Of a DNA stretch of 64,000 nt, positions 11,186 through 22,828 are shown piece by piece. This stretch comes from Dermatemys mawii (lineage: Eukaryota; Chordata; Testudines; Dermatemydidae). The first letter of the stretch is position 1. Every line of letters begins with the position of its first letter. Made by a program: the position numbers and the translations under genes. The stretch lies in NCBI GenBank assembly GCA_007922305.1, contig ML677335.1:35451545-35515544 (forward strand), given 5' to 3'. The notes below the pieces were generated by a model, which saw only the letters and a list, made by a program, of their open reading frames with translations, did no database searches and was not told the origin of the DNA.

Positions 11186-11600
11186 CTCAGACTTCAAGGT
11201 CAGAAGGGAGCATTGTGATCATCTAGTCTGACCTCCTGCACAACGCAGGCCAAAAAATCTCACCCACCCACTCCTGTAGTATACCCCTAACGTATGTCTG
11301 AGCTACTGAAGTCCTTAAATCATGGTTTAAAGAGTCCGAAATGCAGAGAACCCTCCAGCAAGTGAATCGTGCCCTATGCTGCAGAAGAAGGTGAAAAACC
11401 CCAAGGGTCTCTGCCAGTCTGCCCTGGAGGAAAATTCCTTCTTGACCCCAAATATGGTGATCAGCTAAACCCTGAGCATGTGAGCAAGACTCACCAGCCA
11501 GACACCCAGGAAAGAATTCTGTGTAGTAACTTAGATCCCACTCCATCTAACATCCCATCACAGGCCATTGTGTTCCTGAGAACAGTATCCATATACGAAT
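11186..11600 (-). repeat. CR1 LINE 3' region, minus orientation
   Basis: Read on the minus strand, the sequence ends with gcaggaggtcagactagatg, then atcacaatgctcccttctga and ccttgaag, the well-known CR1 3' untranslated end. The upstream part, with the recalled blocks ctggaggaaaattccttctt and gtgagcaagactcaccagcc, belongs to the same family. There is no coding capacity; the two open frames here are shadows. It is a 5'-truncated LINE insertion. Confidence 0.85.
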
Positions 11601-11968
11601 ATCTAGAAAGTGAAATTAAATAAAATTGGCTTTCTTGCTTTCATTGTAATGGGTTCCGCCTCAAAACGCATAGCCCCGAGAGAAGTACCCATGGGGTTAA
11701 GTATGTGCAACAGCCATATTTGCTTAATATACATAGAAAGCTGATTATCTCTAGTGTGTTAATTCATCAGTAGATAGTTTAATAAAGGATAATTAACACT
11801 ACGTCTCTAAAATGGAGATGCACAGCAACAAAATGGATAATTATAAGTATTTTTTTAAAGAAAGTTAATAGGGGGAAAGGTTTATTTAGATGTTTAACAT
11901 GTTTTGAGCAGTGTCTTCTAGTTATGCTAGTACAACTTGTCCTAATTAAGAACTCCCTTTTATTTCAG

Positions 11969-12081
11969 AGGAAGAACTTGTGGCTTATCAGTACAAACAT
12001 TTAAATGCTATTCCAATCCGAGTGGTTTTATTGCCAATCACTGAAAATCAAGTAATATCCTCTAAAGAATCAAAGTGTTAG
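11969..12081 (+). CDS. Candidate 3'-terminal coding exon of an unidentified host gene
   Basis: A pyrimidine-rich acceptor-like stretch (aactcccttttatttcag) ends at 11968. It is followed by 36 open codons from 11971 (EELVAYQYKHLNAIPIRVVL and onward) to TAG at 12079-12081. The composition is protein-like and the segment belongs to no repeat I know. A polyadenylation signal lies 474 bp after the stop. I do not recognise the peptide. It could be chance: splice-like acceptors are common, 36 codons is short, and no upstream exon was found in the window. Confidence 0.3.
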
Positions 12082-12554
12082 CTAATCATCAGAACAACAT
12101 GATTGACTCTGGCTACCTGAGTTTCTGAATAGCTGGTCAAAGAAAATGCCCTAAAAATCATGAGGAAAGATGATCGTTCCAGCCCTGGGGATAGACTAAT
12201 GGCCATGAATCAACTCCACTACTACTTTGCAGCTGGAAAAGAGGATTCCACCTAACCTTAATCCCTAGGGGTCCCAATCCCCATCCTTTCCAACAACAAA
12301 CTCATTTGCTTGGGTTTGGTGTGGGGGGAGAGGGAAGGATGAGTCTAATGAAAGAATTAAACAAGAAAGAATTGTTGAGTGAAACCAAATACTTGCAAGA
12401 AGGAGGAAAAAGAAAACTGCCAGAGACTAAAGCTGGACTTCTTGATGTTCTCCTGCCAGCTCCCAACATCATGTGAGCCTTTGCTTATAGTCAAGTATTT
12501 TAAAAGAAATTATGGCTCATTCTACTGCAATTCACTTATCACCAACAACTGACT
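12082..12554. other. Possible 3' untranslated region of the candidate exon
   Basis: Non-repetitive sequence between the TAG at 12081 and the AATAAA at 12555. It has no open frame. Its only claim to being a UTR is its position. Confidence 0.2.
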
Positions 12555-12560
12555 AATAAA
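12555..12560 (+). promoter_or_regulatory. Candidate polyadenylation signal AATAAA
   Basis: AATAAA is followed by aagttttattgaatgcttc and a T/G-containing stretch. It would serve the candidate exon at 11969-12081. Such hexamers are frequent in AT-rich DNA. Confidence 0.25.
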
Positions 12561-12649
12561 GAAGTTTTATTGAATGCTTCCCCTGTGCCTTCATGTGGTT
12601 ACAATTCATTTGAGTAGAGTGTTGAATGTTCTTCACGCTCACTTTGCAA

Positions 12650-13780
12650 TACATTTTCCTGTTATGCTTCTGAGTAACAATTTTTGATCAAAAGACCATA
12701 TGTAGGTCTCATAATGATGCACCTCTGAGTACTGTGACATTCCCCTCTGGTGAACTGGTGATCTGCTAGGTCACTCCAATCCTTACTCTGGGAGCCAGCC
12801 TTACCCTGCTCTGCTGTGAGAACCCCCACTCCTAGGCTGTTCATGCACAGCCCCTGGCGTGTAAGCAGCTCCCAGCTACTTGCAGGCGAATGATACTAGC
12901 CAATATCTCCGGTCCCAGCCACAACCCTAGGAACCTCCATCTTGAAGTGTCCAGTTATTCCTGCAGTGGACGTTGCAAGCTTATACAAGTTTACCAGTTT
13001 AACAAAGAAATAGATATGTACCAGGCTTGTTATCTCAAGGGGAGCCTCTGACACACTTCAACCCAAATGCATTGCTTCAGGTAGAACAAACAAATATAAC
13101 TATAAACATAATCACTTAAAATCTAAGTCAAAGCATAACAAATCAGAGTGGTTACCAAAAATATAAGCACACAGTCTAAACTCTCAACTCTATAAGCCTA
13201 GATTAAGCAGTTTCTCACCCCACTGCATTCTGCAATCCTTAATATACAGGGTGTTTTTTTTTCTTAAACCTGGGCCAATATCTGTTGGAGTCTTTTCTTC
13301 TCACTGTCTTAGTTGCTTGCATCATAGGTGGGGGCAGGTGAAGGGCCTAGTATGTGTCCACTCTGTTTTATGGTTTCAGTCCATGTGCTTGGGGAGCACA
13401 ATTCCAGACATGTCTGGGGGGCATTGCTGAGTCTCTCCAAACAAGGTTTGAGCAATTCCCCTGGTATGACCTCATGCAGGTGAGTCATTGCATTGTAGCT
13501 CCCATGATGGACAATGGCTGTTGATGGTGTTTGACAGGCCCAGGCATTGGTTACTTTCCTTGCTGTTGCCTCTGGGGAGCTAATATCTGTCTGATTCCCC
13601 AACTCATAGCATGCTTTAGTGATCACTCATCAATACAATTCTCAGCTTCATATGCATTAATGATACACATATCATTAATACATATGATATCTAATGGATT
13701 AATGGATATCATCTCTAGCCATGTACACATATGTGGACAGAGAAATGACATTTAGCAGATCATAACCTTTCCCTTGATAC
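12650..13780. repeat. Possible decayed LTR retroelement segment
   Basis: The stretch is richer in GC and in CAGG/CCTG words than its surroundings. It includes blocks I half recall from turtle retroviral LTRs in minus orientation (cttcaagcagtttctcaccc-like text near 13210 and cataacctttcccttgatac near 13761). No paired ends or target duplication were found. The open frames of 60-105 codons have no recognisable domain. Confidence 0.3.
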
Positions 13781-15000
13781 CTTGGGTGCTGCTAAGAGGT
13801 GCTGCGTTGCTGCAGTAGAATTGGTTGATAATTGCTCTTTTTGAAAAATCAACACTGGGAAAATTCCAGTTTTGCAAAAAAATAATTATTTCCTCAAAGT
13901 CAAATGGCATGTCCCTAGTTCCACCTAAAAGGCTACTGTCAATTCCAATGTCTGAAGGGAGAGAGTGAAATTCAAAACCTTCAAGGAGGGCAGTTGGGGA
14001 AACCAAAAAATTCTCTCTCAGTTCTCCCAAAACAGACGTTATCAGAATTTCTGTCCCATGAAACAATGTGAATTTTATATTTTTCCATCCCAAATTGGGA
14101 CACTCCCCTGGCCTCGAAAAAAACAAAACAAAACCCAACAACCCTCAACATTTTCCTTGGGAGAATCTGAGGGAAGGAACTGTGGCTTAGAGTCACAACT
14201 CCATCCCTGCTTCATCCCTGCTCTACTGTTGTTCCAGAGAAGGTCTAATGTGTTGCTGGACTGTACTGGCAGCTGCTAGATCTCAGCTTCTCTGCACCAA
14301 CTTAACTGCACTGTCCAGCATGTTTTGGGGTCAGATTCAAGGCTCCCAGCCTAGCAAGAGAATAAACAGGCATGTAGAGCCTCTTACCTCTGCCTGCCTA
14401 GATGCAAGGACTAGGTAAGTTTCACATGGATGCTAAGGGAGCTTCTTATTTCCCCTTTTTCCCGTACACAGATAAACAAATCACTGCTGTAGTTTGGAAA
14501 GATTTTACCTTGAGTGAAAGGGAGATTTGACCAGCATAAATTGCTTGAAGATCTGCCAGAACAATAAATCTTTTTTAAAAAGTTTTTTTAAAAGTTGTAG
14601 AACTGTGATAAACTCACAAACTGAGAAAAGAAAAATCACATTTCACAGCATGTGGCAAAGTAAGCACCATGTCCAAAGTTTGTGTATGGTACTGACTTTT
14701 TTGGCCTGACTGTTTTGCATGATATACCTCTGCCTCATTTGCAGTCAGTTTTGACTGCAAGAAAATATTTCTTGACACCATATTTGACACTTGACACCAT
14801 AATTTTAGAGCACACCTTTGAAAATCCTGTGATTGGAAAGTCAACCCTTTCATCTCACTCTAATAAAATTAATTACAGCAGTATCCACACATTATCGAAA
14901 AAAATCAATTCACTCTTACACAGATAAATAATGAACATTGGGTTGGAGTAAAATTCAAAGTGTACTGGATTCCTAGCCAAACCCTGGTGCTATTTAGAAC
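13781..15000. other. No gene seen
   Basis: Open frames at 13752-14141 and neighbours have no domain signature and are probably chance. The sequence ends in the left target duplication of a Penelope-like insertion. Confidence 0.35.
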
Positions 15001-15010
15001 ATTAGCTGTG

Positions 15011-15173
15011 ATAAAGTCCTGTGGCACCTTAAAGACTAACTAAAGTATTGAAGCATAAGCTTTTGTGGGCTAATACCCACTTTGTTGGGTGCATGCAGTG
15101 GAAGTACTTTAAGGTGCCACAGGACTCTTTGTCACTTCTGCAATTCCAGACTAACCCGGCTACCTCTCTGAAT
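15011..15173. mobile_element. Foldback insertion made of two Penelope-like 3' tails (163 bp)
   Basis: The left part reads gtcctgtggcaccttaaaga, then catatgctt-like text and tacccactttgttgggtgca: a Penelope-like 3' tail in reverse. The right part reads ctttaaggtgccacaggact, then cagactaacccggctacctc: the same tail end in sense. The blocks tcctgtggcaccttaaag and ctttaaggtgccacagga are exact reverse complements. The insertion is bounded by a perfect 10-bp duplication ATTAGCTGTG (15001-15010 and 15174-15183). It carries no coding sequence. The longer element at 16589-17760 has the same tail family. Confidence 0.85.
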
Positions 15174-15183
15174 ATTAGCTGTG

Positions 15184-16588
15184 CAGATCCATATAATTTA
15201 TAAGAAAAAAAAATCGGTCTCACCCATAGAGTCCTCATTACAAAAAAAGGATTCATTCTCCCATTAATATCCAGAGCAATGAACTTAAAATTTCCATATA
15301 TTAGAGAAAAATACCCATTAAGACACTATTTTGTTCTTGTAAATAGGTGCATGGTAATCCATATTTGAAAGAATTTGCAACTGTATTTTGTTAAATTGCC
15401 TCCATGTGTCCTCTACAATTCACAGAGCATGTTTGTTCTTAGCTCTTTCAATTTTGTTAACCGTTAGTGACTGAATCTTTCTGTACTTGCAAGCTATTCT
15501 GTCTGAAAATGAACTAAACCTGCCATTGTGTCTTCCTTAATTTTCAACATAGATGCTTCTGTTGTTTGCCTTAAGCTTCTGAGTTATAGGCTGCGTACGG
15601 TACATAATCACTGATTAAAACTCAGCCCATTATCAATGTGTTCAGAACAACAAATGCAGATAAATGATTTCATGCAAAGTGTTGTATGTAATTACAACGG
15701 TTTAAGACAAGGTTACAATGCATTCTTAACCTGAGGGCTTTCTTCATTTCCTAGGGGAAGCCCATTCATTTTCGCAGTTGAAAGAGTTTTAAAATTAGAA
15801 ATGTCTCTAAAACGATCCAGTATGTATAAGAGGCTCCTCTTTATACACTACAAGTGGCTGTTTCTACATTATGTTTATGCAAATATGTATAAATATTGAA
15901 AGTAGTCTCACATACACAGTATGTTTGTGGATTGTGGTGTCACCTTTATGTCCCTTTTATAACCATATCCCACTCCTGCCTCCATACCTCTTTCCCCATA
16001 AATTTCGCTCCTCAAAACTGTTTGCAAAGCTATCTCTCTATCCTCATTCAAATGATGCTTAAAAACTCGCTTCTGCTACTCGGCTTATGGAAAGTGAATT
16101 TAGGAAAATATCTACTTATGGAGTCATCAAAATGTGCATGTCCCTTTGTGGAGATCTCAATTTAGCACAGTACATTCTTAAATCCCAGTGCTTTCAATCA
16201 TATGTTTAAGTGCTTTATTTAACTGGGAGCTGGATAGCCAGTCACACGATCTTATTCTAACCTGTTCTTCTCTTTCTACCCTTGTGTTGAGCTCCTCCAT
16301 GTATTGTGTCATATACACATTTATATTTTCAGTTTTTTGGAGCAAGTCACTGTGTCCTGACTGGCCTGCGACATGTGCAACACAGTTTTGAGTACTGCAA
16401 AACACAATATAAACAGTTTCCCTTTCTCATCAGGATTATAGTATTTTTGCGGTAATTCCTCAATTCACTAATTTTTAATAAGAGTCATTAAAGATAAACT
16501 AGAAAATGGAAGTATTCACATACAGCAATATGCAAAACAAGTTAGAAGTATCTCTGAATTTAAGGACTTGAATATCTACTAAGGTATG
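15184..16588. other. No gene seen
   Basis: AT-rich sequence. The short frames at 15871-16405 overlap one another on both strands and have no domain signature. I recognise no repeat. Confidence 0.35.
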
Positions 16589-17760
16589 TTTCAGAGTGAT
16601 AGCCATGTTAGTCTGTATCAGCAAAAACGAGATACAATCGCATATACTCTGATCCCTCAGAGACAAACACCTACAGGATCTCTATCAAGCATTCTTAAAG
16701 CATTCTTCACCTGGTGAAGTGAAGAAGCAGATTGACATAGCCAGAAGGGTACTGAGAAGTCACCTACTGAAAGACAGGCCCAATAAAGAAAGTAACAAAA
16801 TGCCACTAGCCATTACCTACAGTCCCCAACTAAAATGTCTCCAGCGCATCATCAAGGATCTACAACTTATCCTGAAGGATGATCCCTCACTCTCACAGAC
16901 CCTGGGAGACAGGCCAGTCCTCGCTTACAGACATTGCCCCAACCTGAAGCAAATACTCACCAGCAACTACACACCACACAACAAAGAACACCAACCCAGG
17001 AATGAAACTCTGCAACAAACCACGGTGACAACTCTATACACACATTTATTCAAGGGACACTGTCACAGGACCTAATCACATTCGCCACACTATCAAGGGC
17101 TCATTCACCTGCACATCTACCAATGTGACATATACCATCATATGCCAGCAATGCCCTTCTGCCATGTACATTGGCCAAAGCGGACAGTCTCTATGCAAAA
17201 GAATAAATGGACACAAATCTGACATCAGGAATTATAATATTCAGATGCTGGTAGGAAAATATTTCAGTCTCCCTGGTCACTCAACAACAGACCTAAAAGT
17301 GGCAATTTTTCAACAACAAAAAACTTCGAAAAACAGACTCCAACCTGAAACTGCAGAACTGGAATTAATCTGCATACTGGACACCATCAAATTAGGCCTG
17401 ACTAAAGACTGGGAGTGATTGGGTCATTACAAAACCTAAACCTAATTTCCCCCATACTGATTTCCCCCTACTGTTACTCACACCTTCTTGTCAGCTGTTT
17501 GAAATGGGCCACTCTTATTACCACTACAAAAGTATTTTTTGGTATCCTACTGTTAATTGAATTGTCTCATTTGACTGACCTCACACTTGGTAAGGCAACT
17601 CAATTTTTTCCATGTATTTATACCTGCTTCTGTATTTTCCACTCCATGCATCTGATGAAGTGAATTCTAGCCTGTGAAAGTTTATGCCCAAATAAATGTG
17701 TTAGTCTCTAAGGTGCCACAAGGACTCCTTGTTTTTACGAAGATATGCTACTTCTCAAAG
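16589..17760 (+). mobile_element. Penelope-like retroelement, 5'-truncated, with an inverted tail piece at its left end
   Basis: The 3' tail at 17646-17745 (gcatctgatgaagtgaattc, then aaataaatgtgttagtctct and aaggtgccacaaggactcct) is the hallmark tail of turtle Penelope-like elements. The left end at about 16590-16632 (ttcagagtgatagccatgtt and onward) is the reverse complement of the tip of that same tail, so the element begins with an inverted scrap of its own 3' end. Penelope-like elements often have such odd terminal arrangements. The body encodes the connector and a GIY-YIG endonuclease. Confidence 0.8.
16719..17418 (+). pseudogene. Penelope-like ORF: linker region and GIY-YIG endonuclease, broken
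   Basis: Two open pieces, 16719-17075 and 17125-17418, belong to one protein and are separated by a stop (TAA at 17073-17075) and a short frame break. The first holds the conserved linker (RVLRSHLLKDRPNKESNK and onward). The second is the endonuclease, with VTYTIICQQCPSAMYIGQSG near 17122-17181: a cysteine-rich start, the YIG motif, then QSLCKRINGHKSDIR with the arginine and histidine typical of GIY-YIG nucleases. The reverse transcriptase is missing by 5' truncation. In the intact family this nuclease nicks the target for insertion. Confidence 0.8.
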
Positions 17761-18190
17761 AGCTGACACTAGAAATTGGACAAAATAAGTAAGGTGGAGC
17801 AAGCCTGATGAAACCTTCAGATACACCAGTGAGTAGAGATGTTGGTGAGGATATTAAAGACCAATGGACTAAGTGGGTTTTGAAGGAGGGAATGGAATGA
17901 GAAAGGAAAGAACAAGAAATGGGGGGGGCTGATCTGATCACAAAGAGCAGCAAGATAAGGGGTAAATCTGAGAGTGGAGACAAGGGGAGCAGATTTCAGT
18001 CACTGTCAGAGAGATAAAGGACAGACAGGACTATCAGATCACTTAGTCTGGACACACATATCACAGGCCATTAGACACCCTGACACCAAGCCCAACCACC
18101 AGAATTAGACCAGAGTATTACAACTGTCAAGAGAAAACTACTGTGTGCCACAAGCAGAGAACAGGAGGGACCGAGGTGTACCAAGACCTC
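17761..18190. other. No recognised feature
   Basis: A purine-rich stretch with no gene. The minus-strand open frame at 17735-17983 is its low-complexity shadow. Confidence 0.35.
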
Positions 18191-18193
18191 TGC

Positions 18194-18515
18194 AATGGCA
18201 GCAAATTGATTAAGGGTTTGTCCTCACTGGACCTAGAGGGTATAATTTTCACTTCAAGTAGATATACCCAGGAAACCTTTGATCAATCCAGCATGCTAAA
18301 AATAGAAGAGTAGCTGCCACAGCACAAACACAGGAGGGGCTAGCCACCCAAATAAATCCCCAGGGCCTCAACTGGGTTTATACTTAGGGCAGCTAGCCCC
18401 TTCTGCTGCTCGCATTGCTGTGGCTACAATACTTTGGCATTAGTACCACTCATCAGAGCTAGTACAGGTATGTCTCCTCAAGATGGAAATTATATATTCC
18501 AGCTTCAGGGCAAAC
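18194..18515. mobile_element. Harbinger-like MITE, decayed
   Basis: The left side reads agggtttgtcctcactgg and then gtagatatacccaggaaac; the right side holds catcagagctagtacaggta and tgtctcctcaagatgg. The centre has inverted gggctagccacc and cagctagcccctt blocks. I recall this arrangement as a common chelonian MITE ending in GTAGACATACCC-like arms. Exact ends are uncertain. Confidence 0.6.
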
Positions 18516-19260
18516 ATAACCTCAGTGAATTATATCCAGATGATCTGAGCAAGTGACCAGCATCCCACATGGTAGCTATCTGATGTGGATGCTGTGTGTT
18601 GTGGTTGATGCATTTTTATTTTTATTTTAAGATCTGTGGCTGCAATCTTTGTTTTTGCTGGTAAAATAAAGTCTAGTTATATTTGCAGATTCCAAAGCTC
18701 TATCTGAAGTTTTTAATTATTTCAACTTTTGACAATTTTTTGAAGCTGCTTGTGCTCAAAGTTTTTCCTAGTCAGATAACCAATTAGTTACCACATACTT
18801 CACATTCCCACCCACCCCTTTTCTTTCTAGCACCGTATGACATGCAGGAAGAGCAATCTGCATTTGACTACATGCTGCTTGAAGCATCCTGTAACTATTC
18901 TTATGAAATGTCATTGCCCACATTTTCCTAAAAGTGCATTGAAGATGTACTTTATATTTATTCCTTTTTAGTTCCTGGTTTCCACTCTATGATTTTCAAA
19001 AAGGTTGCCAGTTCGTGGCAATTGGTAGCTTTTTATGATGTGGACAACTGACTTCAACCCCCCCGTATATTTCACATGTCAAAAATAGCCAACATAAATA
19101 GCATTTTTTTGCCAATTTAGACTAGATTTAAAATGCTTTAAATACACAAGAGAACTTCATTTACCCATGAAGTCATTTTGAGTCCTTTCAAAAACATAAC
19201 TGTGACATATATATGGCAATTTCCTGCATATTCTTAGGAGATCTTATCAAATTAAAATAA
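18516..19260. other. No gene seen
   Basis: AT-rich sequence with no notable open frame or repeat. Confidence 0.35.
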
Positions 19261-19264
19261 AGTA

Positions 19265-20080
19265 TCTCTGGGATCCACCATTTGTGTGTTACTGTAGGAT
19301 GGGATTGCATGTAATCTCCTGGAGTATTGGTGCGGGGCAGCAGGAGGAGAATATGATGGGAGGCCAGAAGTTCAAAGGATTATGCTGAAAATGTGCCTGA
19401 CAAAAATGGACTTTTGGGATAATAAATGTGAAGTGGATTCTCTGGGGAATATCTAGAGAGGTTAATGCAAATTTCTTTGCCTCTTTTTTTTTTTTTCCAA
19501 AAATTCACACCATGAGGAATGAGTCATTGCCTGCCAATAGTCTGGCCCTGGAGATGAAACCAAAACCCTGGGTTGTATAAAGAAACAGCTGAACTGCACC
19601 ATTGGAGTTCTGGTTCTAAATTTGAAACAGTTATAAATTTATAACTATGGGAGAAACCCAGTTGTGAGTTTTGAAGGACTGATGTAGAGTTGGGGTAACC
19701 TTTTTAGCAGGAATGTAGTTTATTTTACTGTTTTTAATATATTTTCTCTGGAATGCTCTCACCTTAAGAATAAACATGCTTGCTTAGAAAGTAACGTGTG
19801 GTAATTTGTAACTACCAGCATTTACTTTACTTATAGCCTCTGGAGAGAAAACAAAGTGCAGACATTGGCCTGTTGAGGCAGTGTGGCTTGGTGGGACTAT
19901 CACAATATAAATCAGGGTGTTATCAAGCCTGAAAAAAACCCCAATCAGGGGGGAGATGTGGGTCTTTTCCCAAGAGAGGTGACATCTGGAAGACAGAAAC
20001 CTTTAAGAGGGTGGCCCATAGTAGACCACGGAGGGGGGATATAAGTGAAGATAAATACCCTGACCTGCAACAAAACCTAT
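19265..20080 (+). mobile_element. Decayed LTR of an endogenous retrovirus-like element
   Basis: The run tgtgtgttactgtaggatgg, then ggattgcatgtaatctcctg starts it. An AATAAA lies within ccttaagaataaacatgctt near 19770, followed by tagaaagtaacgtgtggtaa and cagacattggcctgttgagg. I recall this order of blocks from a turtle LTR family. Possible ends are TGTTAC and GCAACA, but no target duplication could be shown. Confidence 0.5.
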
Positions 20081-20828
20081 AGCCATAGGAGTAGCTAGAA
20101 ATATACGGGGACAGATCATGAGCATTGGAAAATTGGCATATCCCCATTCACTTCTGATTTACACCAGCTGAGAATGTGATCCATTTTTTTAAACACAACA
20201 GGCTTTTTGGTTTCTCTTTTGGTTACTCTTTTATTTTGTTGTAATATGCAGAAGATATGGATACAAAACAGACATCCCCATTCCTAACATGAAGTCATAT
20301 AGGGCCTGATTCATAGTTGCTTTGTGAACCCTTTCACTACCTGGATCATAAAAAGCCCACAGAGCCACCACAGAGAGTTCTCTATGCTCCACTCCTCTCT
20401 AGGAGTCTTGGAACAGATGATGTGCTCCAAGGAAGGTGGATCTTTGGGGACAGGAAAGAGAAAGAGGTGGAGTCTTGATGATTCAGGATAATGATAAGAT
20501 GGTCATATTACTGAAAAACCTCTAGTGCAACTAGAAAAATTGAGCAGATTTTCAAAAGTTGATATAAATAAATAAATAAATAAATGTCATTTGACTGTGA
20601 CATATGAGATGATGGGATCATTCTAATTGTTAGTGGACAAGTAGTGGACAAATGTCCACTTCACCACCATCAACAAACACACACACCTTCTCTCCTCCCC
20701 CTCCCTATCTACAGCATGACTGGAGCGCTAAGAGCATCCAACCACTTTGAAATTACTCATCTCTTTTCTTACAGACACCTTAGAGAAATTAAAATAAAGT
20801 CTTTTAAAAATATATTAAACAAATCATT
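20081..20828. other. No gene; an AAAT microsatellite at 20566-20585
   Basis: About five ATAA units lie at 20566-20585. The rest is unrecognised, apart from a MITE-like scrap (gatttacaccagctgagaat) near 20155. Confidence 0.4.
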
Positions 20829-21303
20829 AGACCGGGGGTTGGCAATCTATGGCATGCATGTCAAACATGGCATGCGAGCCAATTTTCGCTGGCACGTGGG
20901 GAGAGCTCAGCCCCTCACAGCTTTGGGCTTTCCCCCGCTGGCACCTTGCCAGCCGCAGCCTGCCCCACTCAGCTTCCGCTGCCAGCCTGGGTTCCTTACA
21001 CCCAGGCTGGCAGTGGGAGCTGAGTGAGGCACACGGGGACCCCGGCTGGCAAAGCGCCAGAAGGGGAAACCCCATAGCCGTGGCGGGCTGAGCACTCAGC
21101 CCGCCGCAGCTTTGGCGTTTCCCCTGCAGGCTCCTGCCAGCCAGGGTCTCAGCTCCCACTGCCAGCCTGGGATCCTTACACTCAGGCTGGCAGCAGGAGG
21201 TGAGTGGAGCAGGGGGGATACCGGCTGTCAAGGCGCCAGTGGGGGGAACCCCAAAGCAGCAGCGGGCTGAGCAGGTTTCCCCTGCTGGTGCCTTGCCAGC
21301 CGG
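20829..21303. mobile_element. GC-rich hAT-type relic full of nested inverted repeats
   Basis: The left end (gggggttggcaatctatggc, then atgcatgtcaaacatggcat) matches my recollection of a hAT family whose ends read GGGGTTGGCAA. The interior is far richer in GC than anything nearby. It holds two copies of a hairpin, each with ctgccagcctgg facing an inverted caggctggcag around a short ccttacac loop, at about 20979-21014 and 21159-21194. The larger arms (gctggcaccttgccag and ctggcaaagcgccag) are also inverted. The 183-codon minus-strand frame is a by-product of the GC content and not a gene. The right terminus is not visible. Confidence 0.6.
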
Positions 21304-22606
21304 GGAATTATAAATTGTAATTATAAACCATGACTCAAATTTTAGCTTACAAAAAACATTTTCTATTGATGGTGCCATCTAATGGGCTCTTCCTTTCATT
21401 GCTTTGTCCAGTGGTGCTTCTAGATATAGAGATCAGATTAGAAAGGACTTTTGACTTTATTTCATATTTTCAAAGGCAGGAGATAATTTCATGCCTTTCT
21501 TTGAGTGTCTTCAATCATGGGTAAAGAATATGATAGCTTGAGGTGCTGCTAATTAGAACTAACTGACCTGCCATATCACCAAAATTCCTGCCAGAAATCA
21601 CTCAGAAGTTGGAAGATAGAGATGGAGCTTCTGTTCATGCTGCCTTTCAGGAAGTTCTTTCTTTTATGGAATGGGATGTAGTCAATATTTGGATGTGATG
21701 CTCAGAAAGGAGTTTACCTAAGAATACTAAATATATATTTCTGATTCACACTACATGCATCCAAACAAGTATGATGCAAAGAGGTTGAAATTGCCAGATG
21801 GCAGAGATCCTAGACTCCTCTTGGTTTTGTGTAGGATATGTGTGAAAATTTTACCTCCCACCACCCTATCTTACAGGTTCACTATGTTTCTTACAGAAAA
21901 GGCAAGAGATAAATTATGGCAATAGCTCAACTATCAACACATATACAATTCTACTGAGTGTTTTAGGATAAGAGGATTAACAAATACAAACACAATGGTT
22001 ATCATATCAAATCCAGTTTCTTAATCTCTGTGAAGGTCTGGCTTTACACTCTCTTCAATAACTTTTTTCCTCACAACTTTTGGAGACCCACAGTGGATAT
22101 CTAAGTCAATCATTTGTAGTGTGTGTTAGTACATTTTTTTAAAATACGTTACCCTTCTTGCAATTCCAATCCCCTAACTAATCAGATAAATCTTCCAATC
22201 TTGTACCATTCCTTCCTCCCCTGGAAAAAGCACTGGGAAGGTTTAGATCTATGATCCAGGTAGACACTAGACAGACATATAGGGGAATATGAGGGAGAGA
22301 CTCACTCCCCTGCATCACCATGTATAGATAACTGCTCTGATCCTAGCCCCCTTACTGAAACCAGTGGCAAAACTCCTGCTGTGTTCAGCAGCAGCAAGAT
22401 GAAGACCCTAACTTTCTTTTAATGAAGTCCACCGTTCACTCAATTATCTCACCACCTAGGATAATAAAGAAATATTAGAGTTAATAGGCAAAACATTTGT
22501 CAAGATAGAAATTGATCTGTCATTGTTGGGATGATACCTGATAAATGTATGGGTTTTAATTCAGTTGTCTTTTATAAATATGTTATTAGTGTTATAAAGA
22601 AAGAAA
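21304..22606. other. No gene seen
   Basis: AT-rich sequence with only short frames. No repeat identified. Confidence 0.35.
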
Positions 22607-22608
22607 TA

Positions 22609-22826
22609 TACAAGACATGTCATGTCTTGCGTGTGGGTTCCATTCCGTGGTTACCACATAAAGCAGAAACCGTGTATAGCCAGAACCCATTGACTTCAAT
22701 GGTGGGCGAAATCGCTCGCCCTACAGAAAGTTATTAATTCCCCCCCACTTCTTTTTTTTTTTTTTGCCAACCACGTAAAGCGGAAATCGTGTAAGTTAAA
22801 TGCGCCTAAGTCGTGACATGCCTGTA
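22609..22826. mobile_element. TA-flanked MITE with about 25-bp imperfect TIRs
   Basis: The left end, tacaagacatgtcatgtctt, aligns with the reverse complement of the right end, tacaggcatgtcacgactta, with a one-base gap and few mismatches. TA lies outside both ends (22607-22608 and 22827-22828), as in Tc1/mariner-type elements. The centre has a repeated motif (cacataaagcagaaaccgtg and cacgtaaagcggaaatcgtg). There is no coding sequence. Confidence 0.75.
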
Positions 22827-22828
22827 TA

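Noticed and set aside
13752..14141. 129-codon minus-strand frame
   Set aside because: No domain, low conservation signals, and overlapping frames on both strands.
20827..21378. 183-codon minus-strand open frame
   Set aside because: It lies over the GC-rich palindromic hAT relic. GC-rich DNA has few stops, and the peptide is a repeat-derived Pro/Ala/Gly/Cys mix without a domain.
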